Assembly: GCA_028751875.1 (NCBI GenBank)
Contig: CM054151.1
Span: 39,908,587-39,972,586 of the forward strand
DNA from: Rapana venosa
Taxonomy: Eukaryota; Mollusca; Gastropoda; Neogastropoda; Muricidae
Direction of reading: 5' to 3'
Length of the DNA: 64,000 nt
How positions within the stretch are numbered: position 1 is the first letter of the stretch; each line of letters opens with the position of its first letter. The notes below the pieces were generated by a model. It saw only the letters and a program-made list of their open reading frames with translations. It did no database searches and was not told where the DNA came from. Shown here one piece after another: positions 22,586-33,387 of the stretch. The translations under genes were made by a program, and so were the position numbers.

Positions 22586-22827
22586 GTGCGGGCCGTGTGT
22601 GAGTGTGTGGATGCGCGCATATTGGTGCGTGCATAAGTGCATGTGATTTTTACACTGGTGAGTTTATGGCTGCCTGGACGCTTTCCTTCTTTTTTGTTGT
22701 TGAAATATTGTGAGATGTGCGCGTGCTAAATGTTTAGATACTATGGTGTGGTATTTTTCTTTGAGAAATATTTGTCTGTGTATAACTGTTTTTATGTATG
22801 GCAGGCAACCCTGCGTGAATTTGTATA

Positions 22828-23012
22828 GTGTAGTGTAGGTAGTGTAGTGTAGTGTAGTGTAGTGTAGTGTAGTGCAGTGCGGTGCGGTGCGGTGTGGTGT
22901 GGTATGGTGTGGTGTGGTATGGTGTAGAGTAGTGTAGTGTAGTATAGTGTAGTGTAGTGTAGTGTAGTGTAGTGTAGTGTAGTGTAGTGTAGTGTAGTGT
23001 AGTGTAGTGTAG
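22828..23012. repeat. (GTGTA)n pentanucleotide array
   Basis: About 37 units of GTGTA or near variants (GTGCA, GTGCG, GTGTG). It lies immediately to the tail side of a family A SINE 3' fragment, whose normal tail is an ACAAT/ATACA pentamer on the other strand. Confidence 0.95.
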
Positions 23013-23050
23013 TGCAGGGATGGGCAGGGCAGGGCAGGGAAGGGCAGTCA

Positions 23051-23090
23051 GTGTATACCACTTGAAGTCAGGGCAGATTTCTCTCCGTGA
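23051..23090 (-). mobile_element. SINE family A 3'-terminal fragment
   Basis: GTATACCACTTGAAGTCAGG...CAGATTTCTCTCCGTGAAA on the plus strand is the reverse complement of the family A 3' end. Only about 40 bp remain. It is flanked by the GTGTA array and a family B SINE. Confidence 0.8.
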
Positions 23091-23091
23091 A

Positions 23092-23438
23092 AGCAATAAT
23101 AATAATGTATGGATTTATATAGCGCTGAATCTTGTAAAGCTACAAATCAAAGCGCTTTTTTTTAATGCGTGTGTATGCAGTTTTTTAATTTGTCATCTGT
23201 TCCCACCGGCACACAATGGCCTACTCTTTCGAACAGCGGAACAGGATTTAACGTGTGCGCAAGATGTTCTGCATGCGTTCGCACACGGGGCCTCGGTTTA
23301 TAGTCTCATCCGAAGGACTTTGACATTCAGTTCTTTTTGTCAAACTGGGAAGAAAGGGCGAGGCTGGGAATCGAACCCAGAACCTCACGATTTACTTGTT
23401 GGCAGGCAAACGTCTTAACCATCCTGCCACCGTCCTTC
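23092..23438 (-). mobile_element. SINE family B, full length
   Basis: Minus strand from 23,438: tRNA-like head GGATGGTTAAGACG with a B-box GGTTCGATTCC-type site near 23,375, then linker. The central domain has GATGAGACTATAAACCGAGG, TCGAAAGAGTAGG and GTGCCGGTGGGAACAGATGA. The 3' module GCGCTTTGATTTGTAGCTTT ... AGCGCTATATAAATCCATAC ends in ATT repeats. It is nearly identical to 47,339-47,740. Confidence 0.93.
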
Positions 23439-23767
23439 CAAAGTCTCTGTCTGTGAGATAACAAAGTATTTGAACTGATCTGAACTGAATGCTGCAGAGG
23501 CTGTGTATGCTTCACTGTCAAGGGCAAAGCGTTCCGCTTCATGTTCATGTTCCCAGTGGAAGCCATATTCCCTGTAGAACAGTGACAAGTAAGGCTGAGA
23601 AAAAGGAGATCTGTGGGACTGGAGAATCCCTTTGAACTAAAAGATAGAATTATTATTCTGTTCAGGTCAGACAGATAGATGGGCTGGAATTTAGTGTGGA
23701 AACTACCCTGTCGAACAAACTCGCTTGTGTCTACGCTTTTATTTATTTATTTATCTATTTTATTCTT
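23439..23767. other. No recognised feature
   Basis: Single-copy-like sequence between two SINEs, with a TTTA run at 23,742-23,760 that probably belongs to the SINE C tail. Confidence 0.4.
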
Positions 23768-24097
23768 TGATATCAAGGATAATGGAATAAGCACTTATGT
23801 GCTTTTTTAACATCCAGTCCCCGTGTGTATGCGGTTTTGTAAATTGTCATCTGTTCCCATCGGCACACAATGGCCTACTCTTACGAAAAGCGGAACAGGA
23901 TTTTAACGTGTGCGCAAGATGTTCTGCGTGCGTTCGCACACGGGACCTCGGTTTATAGTCTCACCCGAAAGACTTTAGAGGAGAGTGGAGTCTGCACTGA
24001 TGACAACTCCAGGGGAAAATTTCCCCCTTGAAAGGGAATCGAACCCGGGTTGTCAGGTTGCGAGCGCAATGTTCTAACCACTAGGCTATCCCTTCCC
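23768..24097 (-). mobile_element. SINE family C, full length
   Basis: Head at 24,097-24,030 (minus: GATAGCCTAGTGGTTAGAAC, GGGTTCGATTCCC), central domain, 3' end TATCAAGGATAATGG on plus, and a TTTA tail. It lacks the long G-run seen in other copies. Confidence 0.92.
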
Positions 24098-24194
24098 CTT
24101 TTCTTGTCGTGAGAACAGCCTCATTATCATGTCCTCCTTGTCCTCCTCCCCTCCATCCTCATTGTCATCATTGCTGTCGTTGACTTCATACAGC

Positions 24195-24745
24195 AGTTTG
24201 CTTTTCGCTTCCTCGGCTAGAGCTCCGAGGTTTTCACCCATGTGTTGTTGGTTTTATGTTTGGTTGGTTGGTTTGGGGTTTTTTTGTATGTATGTTTGTT
24301 TGTTTGTTTGTTTTGGGGGTGCGTGTGCGACCGTTTTTCTTTTCTTTTGGTTTCTTCTTTGCGGGAGGGGTGGGTGGGATGCATGTCATTCAGGTAGCCG
24401 CATTCTGTTGTTGCTGTTCGCTTAACACTCTGGTGGTCACCCAAAATGTGCACTCTGACTCACTCATCATCCCACCTGGGAATCCCTGTGAGATTGAAAA
24501 TTGCAACACCGAATGAGAAGATTGCGTGTATGACTGTTCTTAAGTACTTCGCCATATTGGCAGCCATACTCAGACATCAGAGGATTTTTTTCTCTTTTAA
24601 AGGAGAGTGCAGATTGTTATGTTAAGAGCTTGTCATGGATAAAGGCAATCTATCAACATAACATTTTACAGCATAACGCCGCTTTAGGGTAGGCCTTGGC
24701 AATTAGCTGACATCAATAACTGACACAGCTTTTGGTCTGGGCCAA
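24195..24745 (+). repeat. Dispersed repeat family E
   Basis: The right part, 24,420-24,745, matches 46,921-47,249 along its length (CTTAACACTCTGGTGGTCAC, CCACCTGGGAATCC, GGCAGCC-CACTC, AGCTGACATCAATAAC). The left part has TTCCTCGGCTAGAGCTCCGA, shared with 13,530 and 54,418. A GTTT/T-rich block at 24,255-24,370 separates them. Non-coding repeat of unknown class. Confidence 0.7.
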
Positions 24746-25164
24746 AGCCGCATTCTGACTCCAGGGACGCACACCCTTCAATATCGCACACCATCATCAG
24801 TGAATGCATGCATCTATCCACCCATGTTTCCACTTATTCAAACAGTCTTGTTGTTCATTTAGCAATGGATCTAATTTTTCCTGGCATCATAAAATAATTG
24901 TTGCAAAACTGTCGATTCAGAGAAGAAAATGTTATTATTCAGTGAAACAGTTATAACAGAACTAGTCAACTTTGTTTGGGGGGCTTTCTTTCTTTCTTTC
25001 TTTTGTTTTTCTGTTCTTTAACTTTAGCAGGAAGAACTTGCTTTATAAAGAAAGCAAGAAAACTGGCTATCTCAACAGCAAGGCTGGTGGCTCCCCAAAT
25101 TTTTTTAACTTTTCTTTTGTTTGCCTCATCTTCTGTGACGTCCCTCGTCCTGCTGTTCCCACGC

Positions 25165-25240
25165 CGCTCATTCCAATCTCCCCGCCACAACCACACCCAC
25201 ATTGGTTATGTCTCATCCTCAGGGTCGGAAGTCCACAGGG
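25165..25240 (+). repeat. Family D fragment
   Basis: CCAATCTCCCCGCCACAACC...TTATGTCTCATCC...GGAAGTCCACAGGGA matches the first 75 bp of family D with several changes. Confidence 0.75.
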
Positions 25241-25356
25241 ATCCCCGATGGCTCAATATTCAGTTTTTAACCCGCAAGTCTCATGATTGTCCTGAGATTT
25301 TTTACACCCCACTCCTTCCAAAACTAAATTAGGTGTTCGATTTAAAAAAAATTTTT

Positions 25357-25754
25357 TATACCACTTTAAATCACGGCAGATTTCTCTGCGTGAAATTCGG
25401 GCTGCTCTCCCCGAAGAGAGCTCGTCGCCACAAGACCTGCGCCACCCATTTTCTTTCTTTTTCTGTCTGCAATGATGGTTGTTTTCCTATCAGAGTTGCT
25501 TTTTTTTTACATAGTTTTGCCAGGGACAACCCTCTTGCCGTGCGTTATTTTACGTGCGCTAAATAATTGTGTAACACACGGGACTTCGGTTTATCGTTTC
25601 ACCCGAAAGACTAGCACCCAGACCACCACTCATGGTCTAATGAATTGGGGAAATGTTTCGGGTCCAAACGGGATTCGAACCACCGCACATTTCCGACCCG
25701 GACTTTTCTCTTTCTAGGCAGGCGCGTTACCTCTAAACCACCGATCCACCGATG
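25357..25754 (-). mobile_element. SINE family A, full length
   Basis: Head at 25,754-25,665 (minus: GGTGGATCGGTGGTTTAGAG, GGTTCGAATCCC), central domain with GGTTTATCGTTTCACCCGAA on plus, and a 3' end at TATACCACTTTAAATCACGG. It has the short linker GAATTGGGGAAATG where the 3.7 kb copy has a poly-C run. Confidence 0.93.
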
Positions 25755-26039
25755 TTCTAACAACAGACAATTGACTTTGACCAACCAACTCAATCGCCAG
25801 TGGACATCTCCATGGTCACTTCAAGCACGCCAACTAGAATGTCCTCAAAGGTGTTGGGGAGAGGACACACTTGCTGACAGTAAGCATACAGTGACCCAAG
25901 TAAGTTCCCATGCAGATTTCTTAAAACAGCATTTGGTAGGAATCGCTCTTCTTTTTTTCTTTCTTTTTTTTTTTTGGGGGGGGGGGGAAGGGGTTAAAGG
26001 TTTTATTTTGTAGTGAAAAGATACTTCAAGTAAAAGTGT

Positions 26040-26668
26040 TTGATGCTTTTTCTTTTTTTTTTCTTTTTAAAAATCTTTTTGGTTGGCACACATATACAGT
26101 TCAAAACAAACAAATTAACTTTTCATTCAGACAACATTACATCATTTCCATTTTACAGGCGTACAAGACTACTAGCTACAGAAAGTACAAAAAGAATCAA
26201 TCATCATTTTCGTTGTCAAGACAAGATGTATAGATTACATACATAATTGTACTAATATTTCGAAATGGTATTCAACTTTCTACTAAGTATATGTAATGGA
26301 ACCATTTTTCTGAAAATTAGTAAACTGCATTTGTTTGCTATGCTCCATCTTTTCCTTTTCCTTTATATTTTAGTTCATTCAGAAATGTACCAACATTAGG
26401 TTTTGTTTTACCAATCCGACATTTATAAACATAGAGCTTTGCTAACAGTATTATTAAGTCGAACACTTCATCAGTTGTTGTAATTGCATCAGTGCCAAAA
26501 AGCACTATTTCCACATTAAGGTCCAGTCTCTCGCAATGAGAACAGTTGTGTTTTATAGTCACTTCAAGTTCTTTCCAGAAATTCTGTACATACTGACACT
26601 CCCATAAATAATGGTTTATCGTGTCCTTTTCCTTGCCACAAAAATTGCACTTGTCATTATCTGTAACT
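26040..26668 (-). mobile_element. Tx1/L1-like LINE 3' end
   Basis: The minus strand from about 26,665 encodes DKCNFCGKEKDTINHYLWEC and QYVQNFWKELEVTIKH. ILLAKLYVYKCRIGKTKPNV and a stop near 26,338 follow. The CxxC...H...C cluster followed by a FW pair and a helical LLAKxxxYKCR block is typical of the end of L1/Tx1-clade ORF2. A 3' UTR of about 280 bp ends in an A-rich tail at 26,040-26,090. It is the only element of this type in the window. Confidence 0.72.
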
Positions 26669-26687
26669 TCCTTATTTATTCATTTAT

Positions 26688-26780
26688 TTCCAGGATAATG
26701 GAATAAGCACCCATGTGCTTCTTTTAATATCCAGTCCCCGTGTATATGCAGTGTTGTCAATGTTGTCGACAACCCATTCC
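26688..26780 (-). mobile_element. SINE family C 3' fragment
   Basis: CCAGGATAATGGAATAAGCA through CCAGTCCCCGTGTATATGCA on plus, then identity is lost in the region where CATCTGTTCCCACC is expected. Confidence 0.8.
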
Positions 26781-27126
26781 CTCTTCCCTCCTGCTCCCTT
26801 GTGGTCAATCACATTTGTATCGACGGCGAACTGGCGGGACGGGGTCAAGGTCCGATCGGGGGTAGGGGTGGGTGGTTGGGTGTGTGTGTGTGTGTGTGTG
26901 TGTTTGTGTGGGGGGGGGGTGTGGAGGGGGTGGGGGCAGGTAGGGAGGAGGGCTTTGCATGCAGTCAGTGAAGTTGTAGGTCACAGTGCTGTTAGTCAGC
27001 TAGCAGGTCTCACAGATAGGAACTAACCACAGCACAGGCTGGTTCAGGATGTCAAGGGGCCTCAACCTTAACTTGACCAGTCTTCTTGGCCTTACTTATC
27101 ACAGAACCGTGGAGATATGATTTAGG
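26781..27126. other. No recognised gene; (GT)n and G-rich tract
   Basis: Contains (GT)n and G-runs at 26,878-26,945. The rest has no recognisable feature. Confidence 0.5.
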
Positions 27127-27322
<196 letters not shown>

Positions 27323-27435
27323 GTCTCCACTCTTCAATGATAAATTACTGTAAATCAGCCATCCAAGCCACACACAAAAAAACCGCTGAACAAACCAAAA
27401 ACATATCTTGCAAGTATGAGGAAGGGGAGGGAGAC

Positions 27436-27894
27436 GCAAGACTCAAGAATACTTTAATGTCTCAAATAGAGAAATTATGAGTGGAATTTTAAAATTATAA
27501 TTACACAGCATGCATTATTAAACAATACAGATTAAGAAATGATACAATATTTTAAAAGCCGACAACAATCTACGTCAACCCCCAACCCCCATCCACACAC
27601 ACACACACACCCACACACCCATCCACACACATACACACACGTATACGCGTGCGCACGCACACACCAGTCAAGGTTAAGAGTAGCAAAGCAAAACCACAAC
27701 ACAACAATAATTTAAACATATCTCATGAAACACATCATCAGCACAATAAATACAAATATCACGAGTAACTTTACATTAAAAAGAAAAACATCACCAAACA
27801 ATTTTGAATTTTTAAAAATGTTTTAACACTATTTCCCCTTCACCCATCACAGCTCATACTTATTCTTTGCCTGGTACTTTATATAAAACTATGC

Positions 27895-27961
<67 letters not shown>

Positions 27962-28205
27962 CATATTCATGCACACGCTGTTATTTGATGATTTAATATG
28001 AAAACCCTTTTACAACATTTTCTTTTAAACTTTAACAGTCGTTTAGAAGCTGAATTGACTTGTTAATAAAACTATTTTTGGTTCTAATTGTGGGTTTTTT
28101 ATTTTGCCATTCGGAATCTTCGACCAGATGGAAGCAATGCATAGTGTTGTGAAAGCACGTGGGTTTCGTCAGTGGAAATGTCTTTAGCTTTACCGGAGGG
28201 GAAGA
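27436..28205 (-). mobile_element. Rex1/CR1-like LINE 3' fragment
   Basis: The minus strand near 28,200-28,045 reads LVEDSEWQNKKPTIRTKNSF and INKSIQLLN. This corresponds to the C-terminus of the LINE nested at 18.0-18.2 kb (SERRFQCPISKTNRKRNSFV). The 3' UTR has CA-rich (27,592-27,665) and CT (27,900-27,957) arrays. It ends near 27,436 with a plus-strand GACTCAAGAATACTTTAATG. The nested copy has GTCAAAAACACTTTAATCAT at the same place. Confidence 0.7.
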
Positions 28206-28570
28206 AGGGGTAGATGTTTTAAACAGGTCTTGACCTCAGCAAGTTGATAAGAGCATTCTTCAAGGACACAAGTCCCTTGACCACCTACCCAAGCCAAAAC
28301 AAAGCAAAAACCTTGCATGGTGTGAGGAAGGGGTCGGGCGGTTGGGGGTGGGGGGTGGGGGTGGGAGGGAAGATTTTCTAAAGAGTTCTTGACTGTGAGC
28401 AGGTTGATAGTGACATATCCTTAATTGCTTTGGTAACGAAGAGCAATGATTTGACACGGGTGACAGTAATTCATGCAGGTGGAAGTACTTCCACCAACAC
28501 AATAGGGGTTTGGTTAGGGGGGGGTCTAATTGTTTGGCTGGTTGTTGTTGTTTTTTTGCTCTCATGAAAG
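28206..28570. other. No recognised feature
   Basis: Mixed DNA with a G-rich patch at 28,340-28,370. It may be more of the LINE upstream, but I cannot show it. Confidence 0.4.
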
Positions 28571-28850
28571 ACCATCGGACTCATGTCCCGTGTGTTACAT
28601 GCATTTAGCACACGTAAAAGAACCCACGGCAACAAGAGAGTTTTCCCCTGGCAAAATTCTGTGGGAAGGAAAAAACCCAATCTTATTAGGAAACAAACAC
28701 ACAAGACAGACAGGAAAGGGAAAGAAAACAATCAGGGGTAGCGTTGCTCTTGCCAGGGACGCGCTCTCCCTAGGGAGTGCATTCTCCCAGATTTCAGGAA
28801 TTGTAGGCAGAGACATCTGCTGTGACTTAAATTGGTATACAATGCAAAGC
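28571..28850 (+). mobile_element. SINE family A, head missing
   Basis: Central domain (ATGTCCCGTGTGTTACA, GTAAAAGAACCCACGGCAAC) and 3' module to GTGACTTAAATTGGTATACA. The tRNA-like head and linker are absent. A 15-bp CGTAAAAGAACCCAC block is unchanged relative to the 3.7 kb copy. Confidence 0.87.
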
Positions 28851-28980
28851 TATTCTTTGGATGTTTTCAATTACCTGGATTTATTGAGGTACAGTGGATG
28901 AATACCTGATTTTTTTTAAGAAGATAACATTTGGAAAATGGGGGGGCCTATTGAAAATTAATAAAAGCTTAATCAACAAA

Positions 28981-29008
28981 GGGAGAGAGAGAGAGAGAGA
29001 TGAGGGAG

Positions 29009-29042
<34 letters not shown>

Positions 29043-29160
29043 GAGAGAGAGAGGAGAATTATGTGTGTGCACGTTTGTGTGTGCGTGTGCATGTGTGTTG
29101 ACAGAGAGAAACAGAGACAGAGACAAACACAAAAAGACTGAGAGAGAGAGATTGTGTGCA
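28981..29160. repeat. (GA)n and GT-rich complex
   Basis: GA arrays at 28,982-29,056 and GT-rich DNA at 29,060-29,100. A distinct stretch TTGACAGAGAGAAACAGAGA...CAAACACAAAAAGACT follows at 29,098-29,141 and recurs at 33,424-33,467. Confidence 0.9.
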
Positions 29161-29249
29161 TGTGTTTGTGCGTATCTACGTGCGTGCGTATGTGTGTGTG
29201 CGCGCGCACGCCCGCACATGTGCGTGTGTTTCTTTTTTTTAATTCTTTT

Positions 29250-29502
29250 CTTTTGAGATAATGGAATAAGCACTCATGTGCTTTTTGTTACATTCAGTCG
29301 CCATGTGTATGCAGTTTTGTCATGTTAATGTTGTCATCCGTTCCCATCAGCACACGATGGTCCAGTTTTCCTAAAAGAGGAACGGGTTTTAACGTGTGCG
29401 CAAGATGTTCTGCGTACGGTCGCACACGGAACCTCGGTTTATAGTCTCACCCGAAGGTGGGGGGGGGGGGGGGGGGGAGTTGGCACTAATATTAACTCAA
29501 CA
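29250..29502 (-). mobile_element. SINE family C, interrupted by a LINE
   Basis: 3' end and central domain at 29,250-29,457, a poly-G linker at 29,458-29,477, then the start of the head-proximal part (GAGTTGGCACTAATATTAAC). Here the 2A-containing LINE begins. The tRNA-like head is not found beyond the LINE at 33,388. Confidence 0.87.
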
Positions 29503-30510
29503 AACAGCTCTGTTCCTACTGACTACACAGATTGGTTCATTCCTAATCGCAGGGGATATAGAGGTTCAGTCTCCACTCAGTGGTTGGGCTTACTTTTGTT
29601 CTTGTGTGGAGATGTAGAAGTTAACCCAGGACCAACTCCTACAACTGATTTAAAAATTGTGCACATAAATGCAAGAAGTATTAGAAATAAGATTCAACTG
29701 ATACAATCAGAATACAACAATATCATATAATTACAGTATCTGAAACATGGCTTTCTGAAACGGACCACGACAGTTCAATTCACCTGACCAATTTTCATCC
29801 ACCAGTCAGGTGTGACAGATGGCATGACCCACATGGTGGAGTAGCTATCTATGTTAGAAATAATTTGTATTGTAAAGCTCCGCTTGATTTGCACATCAGC
29901 GATTTGGAAGCGGTGTGGATTGAAACAAAACTAGATCAGACGGGTATATTAATCGGATCTTTCTATCGTCCACCCAACTCGACAGTTGATTACTGGAATC
30001 TAATAGAAAAGAGCATTGACAATGTTAATAACACTTTACTCAAATTCCTTATTTTGGCGACTTTAACACAAATATCCTAGATACACCGTCACCCTGTTTA
30101 GTTGACCTAAATCGTTATCAGCTCAAACAATAAACTAATGAACCTACACGGATAACTGACTTAACACATTCTTGTTTAGATCTGATCATTACACAGAGTC
30201 CGAACCTAGTACACTCAGTTGAAGTTCTGCCAGCTATCTGTAGCGACCACAGTGTTCCTTGTGCCACTGTCAGAAATACAATTACAAAAGAACAGCCGTT
30301 TAAACGAATAGTATTTAACTACAACAAACCAGATAAAACTAAATTTTGTAATCTGTTGTTGGAAGTGAAGTGGGACGAAGTTATTTATGCTGAAACTCTA
30401 GATGAAAGTGCTGAGGTGTTTTCAAAGGTTCTCATAGAAAAAACTAAATTATGTATGCCAGTTAAAACTGTTACTGTTCGTCCGATTGATGTACCCTGGA
30501 TGAGATTAGA
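29503..30510 (+). pseudogene. 2A-like leader and endonuclease of CR1-like LINE
   Basis: The frame through 29,581 reads WLGLLLFLCGDVEVNPGP. The 2A-type core DVExNPGP lies at 29,611-29,634. HINARSIRNKIQLI, an AVSETWLSE-type block, RWHDPHGGVAIYVRNNLYC (about 29,818) and GSFYRPPNSTVDYWN follow. YFGDFNTNIL is at about 30,048 and CSDHSVPCATVR at about 30,241. The GDFN and SDH signatures are those of APE endonucleases. Frameshifts near 29,730 and 30,050 and a stop at about 30,131 break the frame. Confidence 0.88.
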
Positions 30511-32550
30511 ATGTTAAATGCCCAACGCAAGGTTATTCACAGAACTGCTAAATTAACTAACACACCTGAAAACTGGCTTCATTTCCGCCAGTTTCGGAAC
30601 TATGTGAATTCTGTACAAAGAAAAAGGCAGCTAGAATACACCACAGAACTAGAAAGCAAGGTTCCCAACCCGTCCACGTTTGGACAAAAGGAATGGTGGA
30701 AGCTAGTGAAACTGTTTCTGAAAAAGAAAGGAATAGATGCCAATGAAATCCCTCCTATTTTGTATAACAACACCATGTTCTATTCAAGTAGGGATAAGGC
30801 AGATATTTTCAATAGCTTTTTCATTTCCCAGTCTACTCTGGAAAATGATGACGATGACCCCCCGTAACATTCCTTTTCTTGAAAAGGAAATAAACGAAAT
30901 TTTGCTGTCAGCTTCTGAAGTTGAAAATGTCATTCTTAACCTGGATACGAATAAAGCAGTAGGATTAGATTTAGTTCACAATAAACTCTTACAATCATCT
31001 CTACCGTCTATTCTAAATCCACTTACTAATCTCTTTAATAGAAGTCTAAACGACTGTAGGTTCCCAAAACTTTGGAAAACAGCTTTAGTCAATCCTATTC
31101 ATAAAAAAAGCCTCAAAAGAACTGTGTAACAACTATAGACCAATTTCATTGTTAAGTTGCTTTGGGAAGGTTTTAGAAAAATGTATTCACTCAAAAGTGT
31201 ATCAGTTCCTATCATCTAACCACATTCTTTCTCCATTCCAATCAGGTTTTACTCCTGGAGACTCCACTGTGAACCAGTTACTTTGTATATATAACAGTCT
31301 TTGTTCCTCATTTGATTGTGGAATTACAACACAAGCAGTGTATTTTGACATATCAAAAGCGTTCGACCTGTCTGGCACAAGGGGCTTCTACACAAGATGA
31401 AAGCATATGGTATACGTAGTAAATTAATAGACTGGTTTACTGACTATCTTTCAAACCGTACCCAAGCAGTAGTTATAAAAGGTAATACATCAGATTTTAA
31501 AACAATAAGTGCCGGTGTTCCTCAGGGATCAGTCTTAGGTCCACTATTATTTCTAATTTATATAAATGATATTGTGAACAATATAGAATCTGATATAAGA
31601 CTTTTCGCTGACGATACTAGCATGTCTTTAGCAGTAAACTATCCAAACATTCGCGCTGAAACACTTAATTCCGATTTAGAAAAAATAAATTCTTGGGCCA
31701 AGTGCTGGAAAGTTAGTTTTAATGCAGACAAAACAGAACTCTTAAATTTTTCTCGCAACAATAACATGATCCTACCACTCTCATTTGATTCAAATTGCCT
31801 TCAAAATAAAAGTATGCACAAACACTTAGGTATCATTCTTCAAGACAATTGCAAATGGGATGAGCATATAAAAAACATAATAAATACTGTAAATATGTTG
31901 GTCTCGTGCCTCAAAAGCTATAAATATAAACTTAGTAGAAAAACACTTTAAACCAGTCATGTATACTCCCTCATTTCGACTATGCCGACATTGTGTGGGA
32001 CAATTGTACCGAAACACAGTCCAAATCATTAGAAATGTTGCAGCTTGACACAATCAGAACTATAGTAGGAGCTGTTCGTGGCACAAATCACGAAGAATTG
32101 TACCAAGAGTCTGGATTCTGTACTCTGAAAGAGCGAAGAACCAGACACAAACTCTGTCAATATCACAAAATGGTAAATGGTTTTCTGTCCCCTCTACTTA
32201 GTTGATCATGTTCCTGCACTAGTAACACATATAAATCCCTACCATAGAAGAAGGCCTTTTGAACGCAGCTTACCACAGTGCAGCACAGAATATATATATA
32301 GACTCTTTCATTCCCTCTACTACTACTGTATTGTGGAACTCTTTATCAGATTGTATTAAAAATAGTCATTCTTTAAGTCAGCTCAAACGATATTTATCTG
32401 CAGACGATCCCGCTGTACCTTTGTATTTTTATCATGGTGAAAGAAAAGAGCAGATATTGCATTGTCGACTTCGACTCGAATAAGTGATTTAAAATATGAT
32501 ATGTTTCATCGCCATATAGCAGACGATCCATCATGTGCCTGTGGTAACGC
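30511..32550 (+). pseudogene. Reverse transcriptase of CR1-like LINE
   Basis: Linker FGQKEWWKLVKLFLKKKGID, then the RT: YNNTMFYSSRDKADIFNSFF, LDTNKAVGLDLVHNKLL, NPIHKKSLK, PISLLSCFGKVLEKCI (about 31,140) and SPFQSGFTPGDSTVNQLL. Motif A is VYFDISKAFD (about 31,340), motif B AGVPQGSVLGPLLFLIYIND (about 31,510) and motif C IRLFADDTSM (about 31,595). HKHLGIILQDNCKWDEHI follows. C-terminal fragments continue to about 32,550. Frames shift at about 30,860, 31,128, 31,375 and 31,950. Confidence 0.9.
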
Positions 32551-33014
32551 GCAAGAGACAGCCGAACACTATTTGCTGTTCTGCCTAACTTTGATCTAGT
32601 ACGTGCCTATACAATTGCCTCCCTTCCCCCGAGTATGTTCATTTCCAAATTCTTTTATCAGGCAGCCTGAATTCAGTATGAAAACAAAACATTTATATTG
32701 TTGAAATTGTCCATCAGTTTATATCTGATTCAAAAAGATTTTGGTAGTGTTTCTTGTTGGATGGTAGCCTATTTGAGGTTGTCTTCATTCAGGCTGGAGG
32801 TACTTAATTAACTCTTCTTGCTCTCCCCTGATGTATGTGTGATTGTTGAAAAGAAAGCAAGAAACATTTTGTAATAGTGAATAGAATTTTTTTGCAATGA
32901 TTACTAACATAGTACACGATTTATTTAATAATTGTCCTGCTTATGTAAATTATATCCTTGGTATTATATTAACTAATAGCATTCTTGGCCTTGTGGATGT
33001 TATTTTCCTAAATT

Positions 33015-33080
<66 letters not shown>

Positions 33081-33387
33081 GTGGTTTTTTCCTATTCAAC
33101 TATTTTTGTTTGTTTTTATGTGTGTTTATTCTACAAATTGATATGTTTCTTTGTGTTGTTTTCCTTTTTTCTTACATTAGCAAAGATTGTAATTGATGAA
33201 AATGTTTGTTGTTGTTGGTTTACATTTTTCAGCTCAGCAGCCGTTATGTTCATTTTAATCTTCATAGTTTAATTGAGCACACCCTAAGCTACAAGCTTGT
33301 TGTTGCTATGATTCCAAAATGCTGTTTGTTTTCAATGCTTATACTCATTTCTGAATAAAACCTATTTAAACCAATATTAACTCCACA

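Larger units (their letters stand above)
29503..33372 (+). mobile_element. CR1-like LINE with 2A-like motif
   Basis: An insertion of about 3.9 kb flanked by a 15-bp TSD with one mismatch, AATATTAACTCAACA (29,488-29,502) and AATATTAACTCCACA (33,373-33,387). Order is N-terminal 2A-like motif, APE endonuclease, linker, RT, C-terminal region and a 3' UTR of about 0.8 kb. The 3' UTR holds a (CT)n array at 33,018-33,080 and ends AATAAAACCTATTTAAACC. The 5' end is truncated close to the 2A region. Frameshifts and stops make this copy inactive. Confidence 0.93.
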
